From Saliniradius amylolyticus (GTDB lineage Bacteria > Pseudomonadota > Gammaproteobacteria > Enterobacterales > Alteromonadaceae), in assembly GCF_003143555.1 (NCBI RefSeq), contig NZ_CP029347.1:1240001-1304000 (forward strand): a stretch of DNA of 64,000 nucleotides, given 5' to 3'. Made by a program: the position numbers and the translations under genes. Below are positions 44,801 to 53,061 of this stretch, piece after piece (positions within the stretch are counted from its first letter, which is position 1; the number at the start of each line of letters is the position of its first letter). The notes beneath the pieces are model-generated. The model did not search any database. It was not told the DNA's origin and saw only the letters and a list, made by a program, of their open reading frames with translations.

Positions 44801-45288
44801 TGGCTGAGCACTTGAGTCACCGCAGTATAACCGGCTTTTTCCAGTCCTTGACGGAAGGTGTCGACCTCCAGTTTCTGGCCTTTTTCCAGCAATAGCAGGT
44901 ACCTGGAAAGGTAATCTACCGGCGCCAGTCGCTGCATCAGGGTGTTCACCGGCACTATATACAGGCTGGCTTGAGGCTGAGTCATATTAAACAGAGTTTC
45001 CAGCCGTTCTGAGATAATATCCTGATGGGGGGAGAACTGATCGTAGGGCAGCGTTTCCCAATCGGGAAAAACGCGCACCGGAATTTGGCTGGGCGGTAGC
45101 AGGCTTTCTATTTCACGGGCAAGTTTCAGGGCCGTGGGGGTATCCGCAGTGACCAGCACGGTGGAGCCTTTATGCTGTCTGGCGGCATTGACGATGGCTA
45201 AGGCCAGACTGCTGCCGTGCAGGTTGCCCCAGGAAATAATCTGTTGTGCCTTGGCGGGCAGCGGCGGTGCGAAAATACTGCTGTTCAT
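41806..45288 (-). CDS. mfd: Transcription-repair coupling factor
   Basis: A protein of 1160 residues, the usual Mfd length. Order of domains: UvrB-homology N-terminus (to about 350), a degenerate middle domain, the RNA-polymerase-interacting CarD-like domain (PVVHLDHGVGRYIGL near 490), the RecG-like translocase motor with Walker A GDVGFGKTEVAMRAAF and DEEH box IDEEHRFGVRQKEK, and the C-terminal TRCF domain. It removes stalled RNA polymerase and recruits UvrA. The frame is open to 45387, but the ATG at 45288 gives the normal N-terminus MNSSIFAPP and does not run into the PilZ gene, so I chose it. Confidence 0.96.
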   Translation of the reverse strand: MNSSIFAPPLPAKAQQIISWGNLHGSSLALAIVNAARQHKGSTVLVTADTPTALKLAREIESLLPPSQIPVRVFPDWETLPYDQFSPHQDIISERLETLFNMTQPQASLYIVPVNTLMQRLAPVDYLSRYLLLLEKGQKLEVDTFRQGLEKAGYTAVTQVLSHGEYSVRGSIIDLYPMGSKQPFRIDLFDDEIDSIRVFDTDSQRSGETRDKIRMLPAHEFPTDKTALNLFREQFLERFDASNAKESVFYQVTKGTMPAGVEYYLPLFFESTATLFDYLHKDSLVLMHGDINHAAEFFWADISERYEQHKYDPQRPLLGPAEIYQRVDELFAALKRWPRVQVQYEMLEDKADRHNFQTQALSPVAVNPNSKTPLASLQQHLEQWRKLGVKVLFSVESQGRRESLLDMLGKIRCQPKQCQDLDAFLNQHESPGIFVSNAEHSFELHESDAQLVLITETELLGHKISQRRLRKQQQATDEAAVIRNLAELKIGQPVVHLDHGVGRYIGLQTLDAGGVSTEFVTIEYAKGAKLYVPVSSLHLISRYTGGDVDQAPLHNLGNDTWAKQRKKAAEKVRDVAAQLLDIYAKRAAKPGFAIDVDWNEYQSFADSFPFEETPDQQQAINAVIQDMGSPTAMDRLVCGDVGFGKTEVAMRAAFLAANAGKQVAVLVPTTLLAQQHFENFKDRFANWPFKIEVMSRFSSGKNQKAVLQELEDGKVDIVVGTHKLLQNDIKFKDLGLVIIDEEHRFGVRQKEKFKALRADVDILTLTATPIPRTLNMALSGMRDLSIIATAPAKRLAIKTFVRQRDHQLLREAVMREILRGGQVYFLHNEVETIDKTARELAEIVPEARIASAHGQMRERELERVMSDFYHQRFNVLVCTTIIETGIDIPSANTIIMDRADHLGLAQLHQLRGRVGRSHHQAYAYLLTPHPRRMTKDAQKRLEAIASLEDLGAGFALATHDLEIRGAGELLGDDQSGQIATVGFSLYMDMLEEAVEALKEGKEPSLSDSLSRHTDIELRVPALLPEDYIADVNLRLSMYKKIANCQNDRELDEVQVELVDRFGLLPQPAKNLVRLTAMKFKARQIGIQKIEAHAKGGIIEFDEKPSIDPGYLIQLIQQQPSIYKLEGPQKLKFNIATDEATERVKLVQDMLDEFSQQLQAA

Positions 45289-45295
45289 AGGTCGA

Positions 45296-45892
45296 TCAGT
45301 CGTTGTCCTGTTGTTTTTTACGGGCTCTGAGTTGTTGGGTTTGCAGATGCAGACTGGCTCTGACCAACACTTCCTGATCTTCATCACGGATTCGGGTAAA
45401 GATCAGTGACAGATGGTAGTCATCTTCCACCTTGTCGCAAGCAATGATCTCGCCATAGCAAAATACGGCCGAAGCCTCTTCGTCAATAAACAGGCGCAAT
45501 TCGCAGCGCTGGCCTATTTCTGCTGGCTGGTCGGAAATTAACACCACACCACCGCCCCCAAAAGAATAGGATTCATACTGGTACTGTTCTTCCATCTGCG
45601 AGTGCAGAATGTAGGACATCATCAAGTCGATCTTTCGGGACTGATGATTTAAGAAGCTGGCCAGCTCTTGGGCCTGTTCGCCCAGCTTGCGCAAGGGCCT
45701 CAGGGCTGAGGCTTCGAGTGTGGAGACTTCGGTGGCTATACGAAATGCATAGGGCATGTGCTCGCGCAGATTGTCCACATGAGGCAGCACAAAGTCATCC
45801 TCAAGGGGCTTCATATTGGCCTTGAGGCTATGTTTGATGCGAAAAAACTCATCAAATTGCTGTTGTTTCTGCTCCAGTGACAGTTCGTCCAT
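45296..45892 (-). CDS. PilZ-domain protein
   Basis: A protein of about 198 residues with a helical N-terminal half and a C-terminal PilZ-like beta-barrel (QRCELRLFIDEEASAVFCYGEI onwards, read here in pieces). PilZ domains bind cyclic-di-GMP, but the usual RxxxR and D/NxSxxG motifs are weak: RCELR may be related to the first and GGGVVLISD to the second. Binding should therefore be tested, not assumed. The frame opens at 45964, but the ATG at 45892 has GGAG about eight bases upstream and removes a meaningless N-terminus. The gene is seven bases before mfd, so the two are probably co-transcribed. It is divergent from lolC. Confidence 0.75.
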   Translation of the reverse strand: MDELSLEQKQQQFDEFFRIKHSLKANMKPLEDDFVLPHVDNLREHMPYAFRIATEVSTLEASALRPLRKLGEQAQELASFLNHQSRKIDLMMSYILHSQMEEQYQYESYSFGGGGVVLISDQPAEIGQRCELRLFIDEEASAVFCYGEIIACDKVEDDYHLSLIFTRIRDEDQEVLVRASLHLQTQQLRARKKQQDND

Positions 45893-46045
45893 CGATGACT
45901 CCGCGTACAGAAGGGCAATCACCCAGTGCTTGATTGTGAGATAGCTTACACCTATTATCGCCAATCATTAAGAGAATCAGTGATTTCTTGCCTTATGGCG
46001 CTGCATTTTTAGGCAGCAAAAGGCAGGTGCCACACGCCGTTACTC

Positions 46046-47260
46046 ATGAGCGATCTTCCCATGTTTCAGTCGCTGTCCACCTATATTGGCTTTCGTTATG
46101 CAAGAACTCGCAAGGGCAACCCCTTTGTGGCTTTCATTAATGTGTTCTCGGTAGCCGGTATCGCTCTGGGCTTGGCGGCTCTGATCACCATCTCCTCGGT
46201 GATGAATGGCTTTGAAGGTCAGCTAAAAGACCGCATTCTGGGACTGATGCCCCACTTTGTCCTCGAACAGCCCGTTGATAAACCCCTGTCACCTGAAATC
46301 ACCGGCTTGTCGGGGATTCAGGCTTACGCTCCGTATATCGAAACGGAGGCGCTGATTCAGTCCGCCAGCGCCTTAAAGGGCGTTCAGTTACAAGGCGTGT
46401 CTCCCGAGACGATAGGCTCCGCCTCGGCGGTAGGTCAGCATCTTATTGCCGGGGAAATGCCGCTGGAGGGGGGGCGTTATGAGATTTTGATCGGAAGGGC
46501 ACTGGCCTCGGCTCTATCGATAAAAGTCGGCGACAGGGTGCGCCTGATGTCTGCCGAAGCGAGCGTGTTTACTCCTTTGGGACGTTTTCCCAGTCAGCGT
46601 CAGTTTACTGTGGTCGGGATATTCGATTTAGGCTCGCAGATGGATGACAAGGTGGTGCTGAGCCATATCCAGGATATCGCCAGGCTATTGCGTACTCAAG
46701 TGGAACGGCGTGCTCACTGGCGTCTGTTTTTAGACGATGCGTTTGATTGGCAGCCGGTGGCTGAAGTGCTCGACAAGCGAGAGGTGAAGTATCAGAGTTG
46801 GCGAGAGCGTCAGGGGCCTTTATTCGATGCGGTCAAGATGGAAAAAAATATGATGGGTCTGATGCTGGGGCTGATCATTGCCGTGGCCGCTTTTAATATT
46901 GTCTCAGCCATGGTCATGGTCGTGACCGAGAAGAGCGGTGATATCGCCATATTGCGCACCATGGGTATGGCGCCTGGGCAGGTGATGCGCATCTTCCTGT
47001 TTACCGGCTTATATAATGGCGCCAAGGGGGTACTATTCGGGCTGATAGGCGGGGTGTTGATTGCCAGTCAGCTGACCACAATTATGGGGCTGATGGGCGT
47101 GAACCTGTTTCCCGGTGCCGGTCCCATTCCGGTACAAATGCAGCCCGCCAATATCTTAGTCATGGTGATGGGGTGTTTATTGTTAAGCTTTTTGGCAACT
47201 CTTTACCCAGCCTTTAAAGCCCTTAAAGTGATGCCCGCTCAGGCTCTCAGATACGAATAG
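46046..47260 (+). CDS. lolC: Lipoprotein-releasing ABC transporter permease LolC
   Basis: A 404-residue FtsX/MacB-type permease. Helix 1 lies in [27 protein letters not shown] (read in overlapping parts, about residues 31-55), a large periplasmic domain spans about 60-265, and three more helices follow (about 270-400), ending [13 protein letters not shown]. LolC pairs with LolE and LolD to release outer-membrane lipoproteins from the inner membrane to LolA. The start may be the ATG at 46046 or the in-frame ATG at 46061. It is first of the lolCDE operon with a 14-base gap to lolD. It serves, among others, the PrsT and Wza-like lipoproteins of this window. Confidence 0.95.
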   Translation: MSDLPMFQSLSTYIGFRYARTRKGNPFVAFINVFSVAGIALGLAALITISSVMNGFEGQLKDRILGLMPHFVLEQPVDKPLSPEITGLSGIQAYAPYIETEALIQSASALKGVQLQGVSPETIGSASAVGQHLIAGEMPLEGGRYEILIGRALASALSIKVGDRVRLMSAEASVFTPLGRFPSQRQFTVVGIFDLGSQMDDKVVLSHIQDIARLLRTQVERRAHWRLFLDDAFDWQPVAEVLDKREVKYQSWRERQGPLFDAVKMEKNMMGLMLGLIIAVAAFNIVSAMVMVVTEKSGDIAILRTMGMAPGQVMRIFLFTGLYNGAKGVLFGLIGGVLIASQLTTIMGLMGVNLFPGAGPIPVQMQPANILVMVMGCLLLSFLATLYPAFKALKVMPAQALRYE

Positions 47261-47274
47261 CAAGGAGAATTTCC

Positions 47275-47955
47275 ATGTCGGTATTGCTGGAATGTCAGCA
47301 TTTGTCCAAAAGTTATGATGAGGGGCCTGAATCGGTCCAGGTGCTCAGCGAGGTGGACTTTAAGGTGCGTACCGGCGAACAACTGGCCATTGTCGGTAGT
47401 TCCGGTTCTGGCAAGAGTACCCTGTTGCATTTGCTGGGGGCGCTGGATACTCCCAACAAGGGTAGGGTGTTGTTTGAAGGTAAGAATATCTTTAAGCTCA
47501 ACCAGCGCCAGCAGGAACAGTTTCGTAACAGGCAGCTGGGCTTCGTGTATCAGTTTCATCATCTGTTGCCAGAGTTTACGGCGCTGGAAAATGTCGCCAT
47601 GCCCTTGCTGATCGGCGGACAGTCCACCCGTGATGCGGAGCATCAGGCCCGAAAGATGCTTTGTAAAGTAGGCCTGGAGCATCGTGCCGCCCACAAGCCG
47701 TCGGAGCTCTCTGGTGGTGAGCGTCAGCGGGTGGCTATCGCCCGGGCGCTGGTGCATCACCCCAAGCTGGTGTTAGCCGATGAGCCAACCGGCAACCTTG
47801 ACAACAAGACCGCCGAACAGATCTACAGACTGCTTAAGGAATTGACCGATTCGCTGCAAACCAGCTTTGTCGTGGTGACGCATGACCAGCATCTGGCCGA
47901 TCGACTGGACCGCCAGTATACTCTGCACAATGGTGAGTTGGTGGATATTCCATGA
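47275..47955 (+). CDS. lolD: Lipoprotein-releasing ABC transporter ATPase LolD
   Basis: A 226-residue ABC ATPase: Walker [10 protein letters not shown] (about 42-50), Q-loop [18 protein letters not shown] with the family-specific LLPEFTA, signature [15 protein letters not shown] (about 144-158), Walker [13 protein letters not shown] and H-loop VTHDQHL. It drives lipoprotein release by LolCE. The ATG follows AAGGAG by seven bases; its stop overlaps the lolE start by four bases. Confidence 0.96.
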   Translation: MSVLLECQHLSKSYDEGPESVQVLSEVDFKVRTGEQLAIVGSSGSGKSTLLHLLGALDTPNKGRVLFEGKNIFKLNQRQQEQFRNRQLGFVYQFHHLLPEFTALENVAMPLLIGGQSTRDAEHQARKMLCKVGLEHRAAHKPSELSGGERQRVAIARALVHHPKLVLADEPTGNLDNKTAEQIYRLLKELTDSLQTSFVVVTHDQHLADRLDRQYTLHNGELVDIP

Positions 47956-49184
47956 AGCTGTTGTGGCAATTGGCCTGGCGCTTTCGCCGCAGCAAACGTC
48001 AAAGCGGCTTTACCTCCTTTATCTCGGCGTCTTCCACTCTGGGCATCGGCCTGGGCTGCGCTGTGATGATCCTGATGCTGTCGGTGATGAATGGCTTCGA
48101 GCGGGAGTTGAAAGACCGCCTGCTGGCCGTTTTGCCCCACGGCGATCTTATGGCTGTGGCCCCCTCGGGCATTGAGTACTGGCCCGAGCAGGTCGAGCGA
48201 TTACAGGCCATCAGGGAACTGGATTATGTGGTGCCCATCACCCGGATGACCGCTATGTTGCAAAAGGGCCGCGAAATGAAGGCGGTGGAGCTGACCGGGT
48301 TAGACCCATCGCTTGGCGGCAGTCACCGCTATCGACAGTTGCTCGATGAAAGCCAGTGGCAACGATTTAAAGGCCATCCCGATAGGGTGTTGCTGGGTGA
48401 AGGTGTGATGGATGAGCTTAAACTTAACCCGGGGGATAAAGTTCAGGTGTTACTCCCGCGCCTGGGGGAGGACAAATTCAGTGCCCCTAAGTCGGTGTGG
48501 TTGACGGTCGCCGGTAGTTTGCATATTGGCGGTGAACTGGATAATCACATGGGCTTGGTACATTTGTCTTTGGCCGCCGAAACAGCGGGCATCGACAGTG
48601 GCGCTCAAGGCCTGGAATTTGGCTTTGCTGATCCCTATCAGGCTCCAAGGCTAATGCGTCGTATTGGCTTCGACTTTCCTCAGCACGTTTATATCTCCGA
48701 CTGGACCCGAACTCATGGGCACCTGTATCAGGATATTCAGTTAGTCCGTATGGTGGTCTATCTGGCATTAACCCTGTTAATCGCGGTGGCTTGTTTTAAT
48801 ATTGTCTCCACCTTGGTGATGGCCGTAAATGAAAAGCGCGGTGAGATCGCCATGCTAAAAACCATGGGCGCGAGCCATGGCATGATCATTAAGGTATTTA
48901 TGCTGCAAGGCCTGCTCAATGGGCTCATTGGCACCTTGGTTGGTAGCGCTGTCGGCGTGTTGTTGGCATTGAATATCTCAGACTTGGTGCTCTGGCTGGA
49001 AAATCTGATTCAAGTTCGACTGCTTTCTGGCGATATCTATTTTATCGATTTTCTGCCAAGCCAGCTTAAGTGGGATGATGTGGGCATAACGATGTTCATC
49101 GCGCTGGCATTAAGTACTATCGCCACCCTGTATCCGGCGATTAAGGCGGCCAGGGTGGCTCCAGCCAAGGTACTAACGGGGTAA
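47952..49184 (+). CDS. lolE: Lipoprotein-releasing ABC transporter permease LolE
   Basis: A 410-residue permease paralogous to LolC: N-terminal helix after [20 protein letters not shown], periplasmic domain to about residue 270, then three helices, ending [14 protein letters not shown]. LolE is the lipoprotein-binding half of the LolCDE complex. The ATG overlaps the lolD stop. The following sulfotransferase-like gene starts only 16 bases after the stop with its own AAGGA site, so transcription of lolCDE may continue into it. Confidence 0.96.
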   Translation: MKLLWQLAWRFRRSKRQSGFTSFISASSTLGIGLGCAVMILMLSVMNGFERELKDRLLAVLPHGDLMAVAPSGIEYWPEQVERLQAIRELDYVVPITRMTAMLQKGREMKAVELTGLDPSLGGSHRYRQLLDESQWQRFKGHPDRVLLGEGVMDELKLNPGDKVQVLLPRLGEDKFSAPKSVWLTVAGSLHIGGELDNHMGLVHLSLAAETAGIDSGAQGLEFGFADPYQAPRLMRRIGFDFPQHVYISDWTRTHGHLYQDIQLVRMVVYLALTLLIAVACFNIVSTLVMAVNEKRGEIAMLKTMGASHGMIIKVFMLQGLLNGLIGTLVGSAVGVLLALNISDLVLWLENLIQVRLLSGDIYFIDFLPSQLKWDDVGITMFIALALSTIATLYPAIKAARVAPAKVLTG

Positions 49185-49200
49185 TAAGGAAAATAAAAGC

Positions 49201-50187
49201 ATGACTTCTATTGATAATAAATTGAGCTCGTTAAATCCTGATCTTAATTTTTTAAGGTCATTTAGGACAAAGAATCGACTCGATAAAACGGTTTTCTTTT
49301 ATCATATCCCTAAAACAGGCGGATTATCCTTTTTCAATACCATTATGCTCGCTAAGCAGATTTACCAAAGGCTCTGCCGAGTACAGCCAAGCTTTGGGGG
49401 GCAAGGGGGAGTTAGTGGTCGTGTGGATAGTCCCGAACAGCTTGCAGATTTCGCTAAAAAGCTGGAACAAAATCCCGCTGCCAAATGTGAAATGATCGCG
49501 GGGCATGTCCCCTTTGGTACCCATGAGTTCTTACCCAATGACACCGAGCTGATGACCATTATCCGAAATCCTATCCATAGGGTGAAGTCGGCCTATCAAT
49601 ATAAGTGTATGCGCAGCCAGAAGAAGCCTTCTATGGACGATTTTGAGTGTTTTATCGGAAGCCCCGATAATCAAGATGTCATGTTTAAGCAGCTCTGCGT
49701 GCCTAAAGATGAGCTTGTAGAGGACGTGGGTATAAATGATTGGGCTGAGCGCATTGCCTCATCTTTTGACTATATTGGCGACATCTCAGATCTTAAGCTC
49801 TTTCAAGAATTTTACCTAAGTCGCTTAGGACTACCTTGTGTGACTTATGAAAGATTCAACCAAACCCTCCCCCAATATAAGTTGGATTTAAGTCATTATG
49901 ATCAGTTGATTATCGAAAACAACCGGCGGGATATGGACTTGTACCAACTGTTGCGCCGAAACCGGAAGTTACCCGATCTATCTCTCTTTGAGATGGAGCC
50001 TTTACATGGTGTAACGGCAATCTGCTACGAACTGGAGAAAGAAAAAAGCTCTCAACAAACAGGTGGTCTGATGGGAACGCGCTATCTTGTCGAACAACTG
50101 GAGTCGAACCCTGCGCAGTTTTCCGACTGGCCAAGCGCGGTAAAGAATATCGTTAACAAAGGTGCTCTAGAGCTGGAATATTCGTAG
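49201..50187 (+). CDS. Sulfotransferase-family protein (first of a tandem pair)
   Basis: A 328-residue protein with the two PAPS-binding signatures of carbohydrate sulfotransferases: FYHIPKTGG (5'-phosphosulfate loop, about residues 33-41) and IIRNPIHRVKSAYQY (3'-phosphate motif, about 118-132). Later GHVPFGTHE and GDISDLKLFQEFYL fit the heparan-sulfate-type group. It would transfer sulfate from PAPS to a sugar hydroxyl, perhaps on the exopolysaccharide or a glycolipid. No membrane helix is seen, so it is cytoplasmic. Its base composition looks more AT-rich than that of lolE. No PAPS synthesis genes are in the window. Confidence 0.78.
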   Translation: MTSIDNKLSSLNPDLNFLRSFRTKNRLDKTVFFYHIPKTGGLSFFNTIMLAKQIYQRLCRVQPSFGGQGGVSGRVDSPEQLADFAKKLEQNPAAKCEMIAGHVPFGTHEFLPNDTELMTIIRNPIHRVKSAYQYKCMRSQKKPSMDDFECFIGSPDNQDVMFKQLCVPKDELVEDVGINDWAERIASSFDYIGDISDLKLFQEFYLSRLGLPCVTYERFNQTLPQYKLDLSHYDQLIIENNRRDMDLYQLLRRNRKLPDLSLFEMEPLHGVTAICYELEKEKSSQQTGGLMGTRYLVEQLESNPAQFSDWPSAVKNIVNKGALELEYS

Positions 50188-50193
50188 GTATTT

Positions 50194-51186
50194 ATGACAA
50201 ACACTATTCATCAATTAGCGCAGCAGGCGAATAAACATCTTCACTTCCTAAGAAGCTTTCAAGGTGTGACTCCGCTGGATAAGCCCATATTTTTCTATCA
50301 TGTGCCCAAAACCGGTGGCATCTCTTTAACCAATATTTTCCAGTTGTCGGGTCATTTGCAGAATCTACTGGCTAAGGGGCGCCCATTACAGTACCTCTCG
50401 GCGGGAGCTCAAGTGAGGCTCGGTGGTCAATCGGATATGGACAGCCTTCTGGCTCAATTACGGCAGCATCCAAATGCTAAATGTAGCTGGTTGTCCGGAC
50501 ATGTGAGTTTTGGAATGCACAAGCAGTTTCCTCAACCTGTTGAGCTTGTCACCATAGTGAGAGATCCTGTCAAACGTGTGAAGTCTTCCTACACCTATCA
50601 ATGTATGCGCGCGCAAGAGCAGCCCAGTGTTGAAGGTTTCAAAGCATTTATCGCGGAGCCTGACAATCAAAACTTGATGGTGAAGCAGTTGAACCCAAGC
50701 GGGCCTGAAGCGGTTGAGCAGCCAGGTTTTGATGGCAGTGTCGCTGCGCATCAAGTCTTAGAGCAGTTTGACACTGTAGGAATCACCGAAGATATCCATG
50801 CCATTCAAGAGTATTATTTAAGTCGCAAGCAGCTTCCCTGTGTCATTTACGAGACTTTTAATCAGACTCTGGATAAGTATAAGTTGGACTTGAGTAGCTT
50901 TGATGACGAGTTGGAGAGTTTAAACGCGATTGACCGACTGTTTTTTAATACTATAAGAGATCATCGACGCTTACCAAAGCAGCTAGACGAAAATATGTCA
51001 CTAAACCCTTTAACTGCGGGATGTTTCGAGGTGGAGAAGGAAAAACGCAGTCAGCAGTCATTCCTGCCTGTAGGAACGAAACACCTGCACAAGCAACTAG
51101 AAGAGCAGCCTGCTATTTTCCGTAACTGGAAGGAAACACTGGAAACCATTGCTTTTACCGGCACCCCTTTCCATAGAGAACCTTAG
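50194..51186 (+). CDS. Sulfotransferase-family protein (second of a tandem pair)
   Basis: A 330-residue paralogue of the preceding gene, collinear along its length: FYHVPKTGG (about 33-41), TIVRDPVKRVKSSYTY (about 119-134), GHVSFGMH, and the shared ends EVEKEKRSQQ and LPVGTKHLHKQLE. The equivalent positions of the PAPS motifs are kept, so both copies look functional. The pair presumably arose by tandem duplication and has diverged considerably at protein level, suggesting two acceptor positions or sugars. The start is six bases after the first copy. The stop overlaps the convergent DUF599 gene by four bases. Confidence 0.78.
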   Translation: MTNTIHQLAQQANKHLHFLRSFQGVTPLDKPIFFYHVPKTGGISLTNIFQLSGHLQNLLAKGRPLQYLSAGAQVRLGGQSDMDSLLAQLRQHPNAKCSWLSGHVSFGMHKQFPQPVELVTIVRDPVKRVKSSYTYQCMRAQEQPSVEGFKAFIAEPDNQNLMVKQLNPSGPEAVEQPGFDGSVAAHQVLEQFDTVGITEDIHAIQEYYLSRKQLPCVIYETFNQTLDKYKLDLSSFDDELESLNAIDRLFFNTIRDHRRLPKQLDENMSLNPLTAGCFEVEKEKRSQQSFLPVGTKHLHKQLEEQPAIFRNWKETLETIAFTGTPFHREP

Positions 51187-51872
51187 TGACTGTCTTTCAG
51201 AGCCCTTAAAGCCTTGGAGTGGAATTCTCGTTGGTGCATCACCAGCATGGTCACTACCGAGGAGGCCATAAACAGCTCGGTGCTGATAAACCAGGACAGG
51301 GTCGCCAGTGAAAAGTAAATGGCTCTGAGACCATAGTTAAAGCTGTGGCCCGCCTGATCCACCACCTTAGCGGTGCGATTCGCATAGTCTTCCACCTCCT
51401 GCTCGGTGAGTACGTTGCCATTAGGGGCGGCGCCCACCAGTACACCGGCAAAGCCATATTGGCGCAGCGACCAGGTAAACTGGAAAAACGCAAACACAAA
51501 AATAATGATCAACACCAGCAGTTTAAGCTGGATCTGTTCCGGGCTTTGCGGGGAGGGTAAGGCTAACTGCTCGAGCATGCGCTCCAACTTGTCGATAGAA
51601 GCCATGGCGGTCAGTAAACCAGCCAGTATCAGCAGGGAACTCGAGGCGAAGAAGGTGATGTTGCGCTCCAGGGTTGAGATGATCGATACATCAGCCACCC
51701 GGTTTTCCCTGAGTAGCATCTGGCTCATCCAGCGGGTACGCTTTTGGCGTAACTCACTGGCAAGGCATGACACCGAGCGTGCTTTTCGTTTGGCAAACAG
51801 GGTATAGCCAATCCAGATACTGAAAAACCAAACGATGGCGGTCAGGTCGAGCCAATTCATGCTCTCGTTCAC
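51183..51872 (-). CDS. DUF599-family membrane protein
   Basis: A 229-residue inner-membrane protein with about four helices (near 8-25, 70-90, 112-135 and 185-215). Motifs LTAIVWFFSIWIGYTLF, RTRWMSQML and FNYGLRAIYFSLATLSWF are those I recognise from DUF599 proteins, whose function is unknown. The start is GTG at 51872 with AGGGGG about ten bases upstream. It is divergent from dusC, sharing a 71-base intergenic region, and convergent with the second sulfotransferase gene. Confidence 0.82.
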   Translation of the reverse strand: MNESMNWLDLTAIVWFFSIWIGYTLFAKRKARSVSCLASELRQKRTRWMSQMLLRENRVADVSIISTLERNITFFASSSLLILAGLLTAMASIDKLERMLEQLALPSPQSPEQIQLKLLVLIIIFVFAFFQFTWSLRQYGFAGVLVGAAPNGNVLTEQEVEDYANRTAKVVDQAGHSFNYGLRAIYFSLATLSWFISTELFMASSVVTMLVMHQREFHSKALRALKDSH

Positions 51873-51943
51873 GATATTACTGCCCCCTTAGAGATGGTTT
51901 GATACACTTCGCGCTCCCAATCACTGTACCCGAGAATCCGTTG

Positions 51944-52882
51944 ATGACAAAACCGAAAAGCATCACTCTGGCACCGATGGAAGGCGTGGTGGATGCGTTA
52001 ATGCGGGACATGCTGACAAAGATCGGTGGTTATGACCTCTGTGTGACCGAGTTTGTGCGGGTAGTCGATCAGCGCTTGCCGAGACGAGTGTTTTATCGTC
52101 AGTGCTCGGAGCTAAAGCAAGGGGGATTGACCGATGCGGGCACGCCGGTTCGGGTACAACTGCTTGGACAATACCCCGAGTGGCTGGCGGAAAACGCCGT
52201 TCGGGCGATTGAGCTTGGCTCACATGGTGTGGATTTGAACTTTGGTTGCCCGGCCAAGACAGTCAACAAATCCAAAGGCGGGGCGGTACTGCTGAAAGAG
52301 ACCGAGACGCTGTATCAAATTATGCAGGCGGTCAGGCAGGCGGTGCCCTCAAATCAGGTAGTTTCTGCCAAGATGCGTCTGGGCTTTGAGGATAAGTCTC
52401 TAGCACTGGATAACGCAAGAGCCCTGGCCGAGGGTGGGGCTGGTCTTATTACCGTGCATGCCCGCACCAAAACGGAAGGCTATAAACCGCCGGCGTACTG
52501 GGACTGGATCGATAAGATTCGTCAGGTGGTGGATGTCCCTGTTATCGCCAACGGCGAGATCTGGCAGCGTCAGGATGCCTTAAACTGCATTGCTCAGTCT
52601 GGTTGCGGCGATATTATGCTCGGACGGGGCGCACTGGCTATGCCTAACCTGGGGCAGGTGGTGCGCGGCCATCAAACGCCTATGAGCTGGCCGGAGGTCA
52701 AGGAACTGCTGGCCAGTTACTCAGGCTATGAAATATACGGCGATAAGGGCAAGTACTATCCCAACAGGGTCAAGCAATGGCTCGGATATCTGAAACTGCA
52801 ATATCCGGAAGCAGAAGCGCTGTTCAAGACCATACGGGTCTTAAAAACCGCTGAGGATATTCTGCCCCATCTGGCAGCCTGA
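51944..52882 (+). CDS. dusC: tRNA-dihydrouridine(16) synthase DusC
   Basis: A flavoenzyme of 312 residues that reduces U16 in tRNA to dihydrouridine. LAPMEGVVDALMRDML begins the TIM barrel, with CVTEFVRVVDQ and LNFGCPAKTVN (catalytic Cys about 102) following. The N-terminal signatures match DusC rather than DusA or DusB (TEFVRVVDQ, QLLGQYPEWLAENA). The frame is open to a TTG at 51899, but the ATG at 51944 gives the normal N-terminus with GAGA upstream. It is a single-gene unit, divergent from the DUF599 gene. Confidence 0.93.
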   Translation: MTKPKSITLAPMEGVVDALMRDMLTKIGGYDLCVTEFVRVVDQRLPRRVFYRQCSELKQGGLTDAGTPVRVQLLGQYPEWLAENAVRAIELGSHGVDLNFGCPAKTVNKSKGGAVLLKETETLYQIMQAVRQAVPSNQVVSAKMRLGFEDKSLALDNARALAEGGAGLITVHARTKTEGYKPPAYWDWIDKIRQVVDVPVIANGEIWQRQDALNCIAQSGCGDIMLGRGALAMPNLGQVVRGHQTPMSWPEVKELLASYSGYEIYGDKGKYYPNRVKQWLGYLKLQYPEAEALFKTIRVLKTAEDILPHLAA

Positions 52883-53061
52883 TCTCAGTTTGCGTGCCAG
52901 GCTAATTAGTCGCACTAATCTGTCATTGGTCCCGGACGCCTTGGTTTTAAGTTGATCCGGACGTGTCGTTTTGCTCTATTGTTGGTAATGGCGACAAGGC
53001 CTCTTCGCACGGCCTGTCGCTCTCTTTCCCAAGCAACCATAGAAAAACGACAGGGAACACC
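52883..53061. promoter_or_regulatory. Intergenic region with two dyad symmetries before the amidohydrolase operon
   Basis: The gap between dusC and the amidohydrolase gene contains a perfect 6-bp inverted repeat with 3-base spacer (ATTAGT-CGC-ACTAAT, 52905-52919) and an imperfect hairpin, GCGACAAGGCC with GGCCTGTCGC (52991-53001 and 53011-53020), not followed by a T-run. The first could be an operator, the second a leader hairpin. AGGGA before the ATG at 53062 is the ribosome-binding site. No function is proven. Confidence 0.35.

Noticed and set aside
41821-45409. Several rightward frames opposite mfd
   Set aside because: All lie antisense to a strongly conserved Mfd protein and lack start signals or domains.
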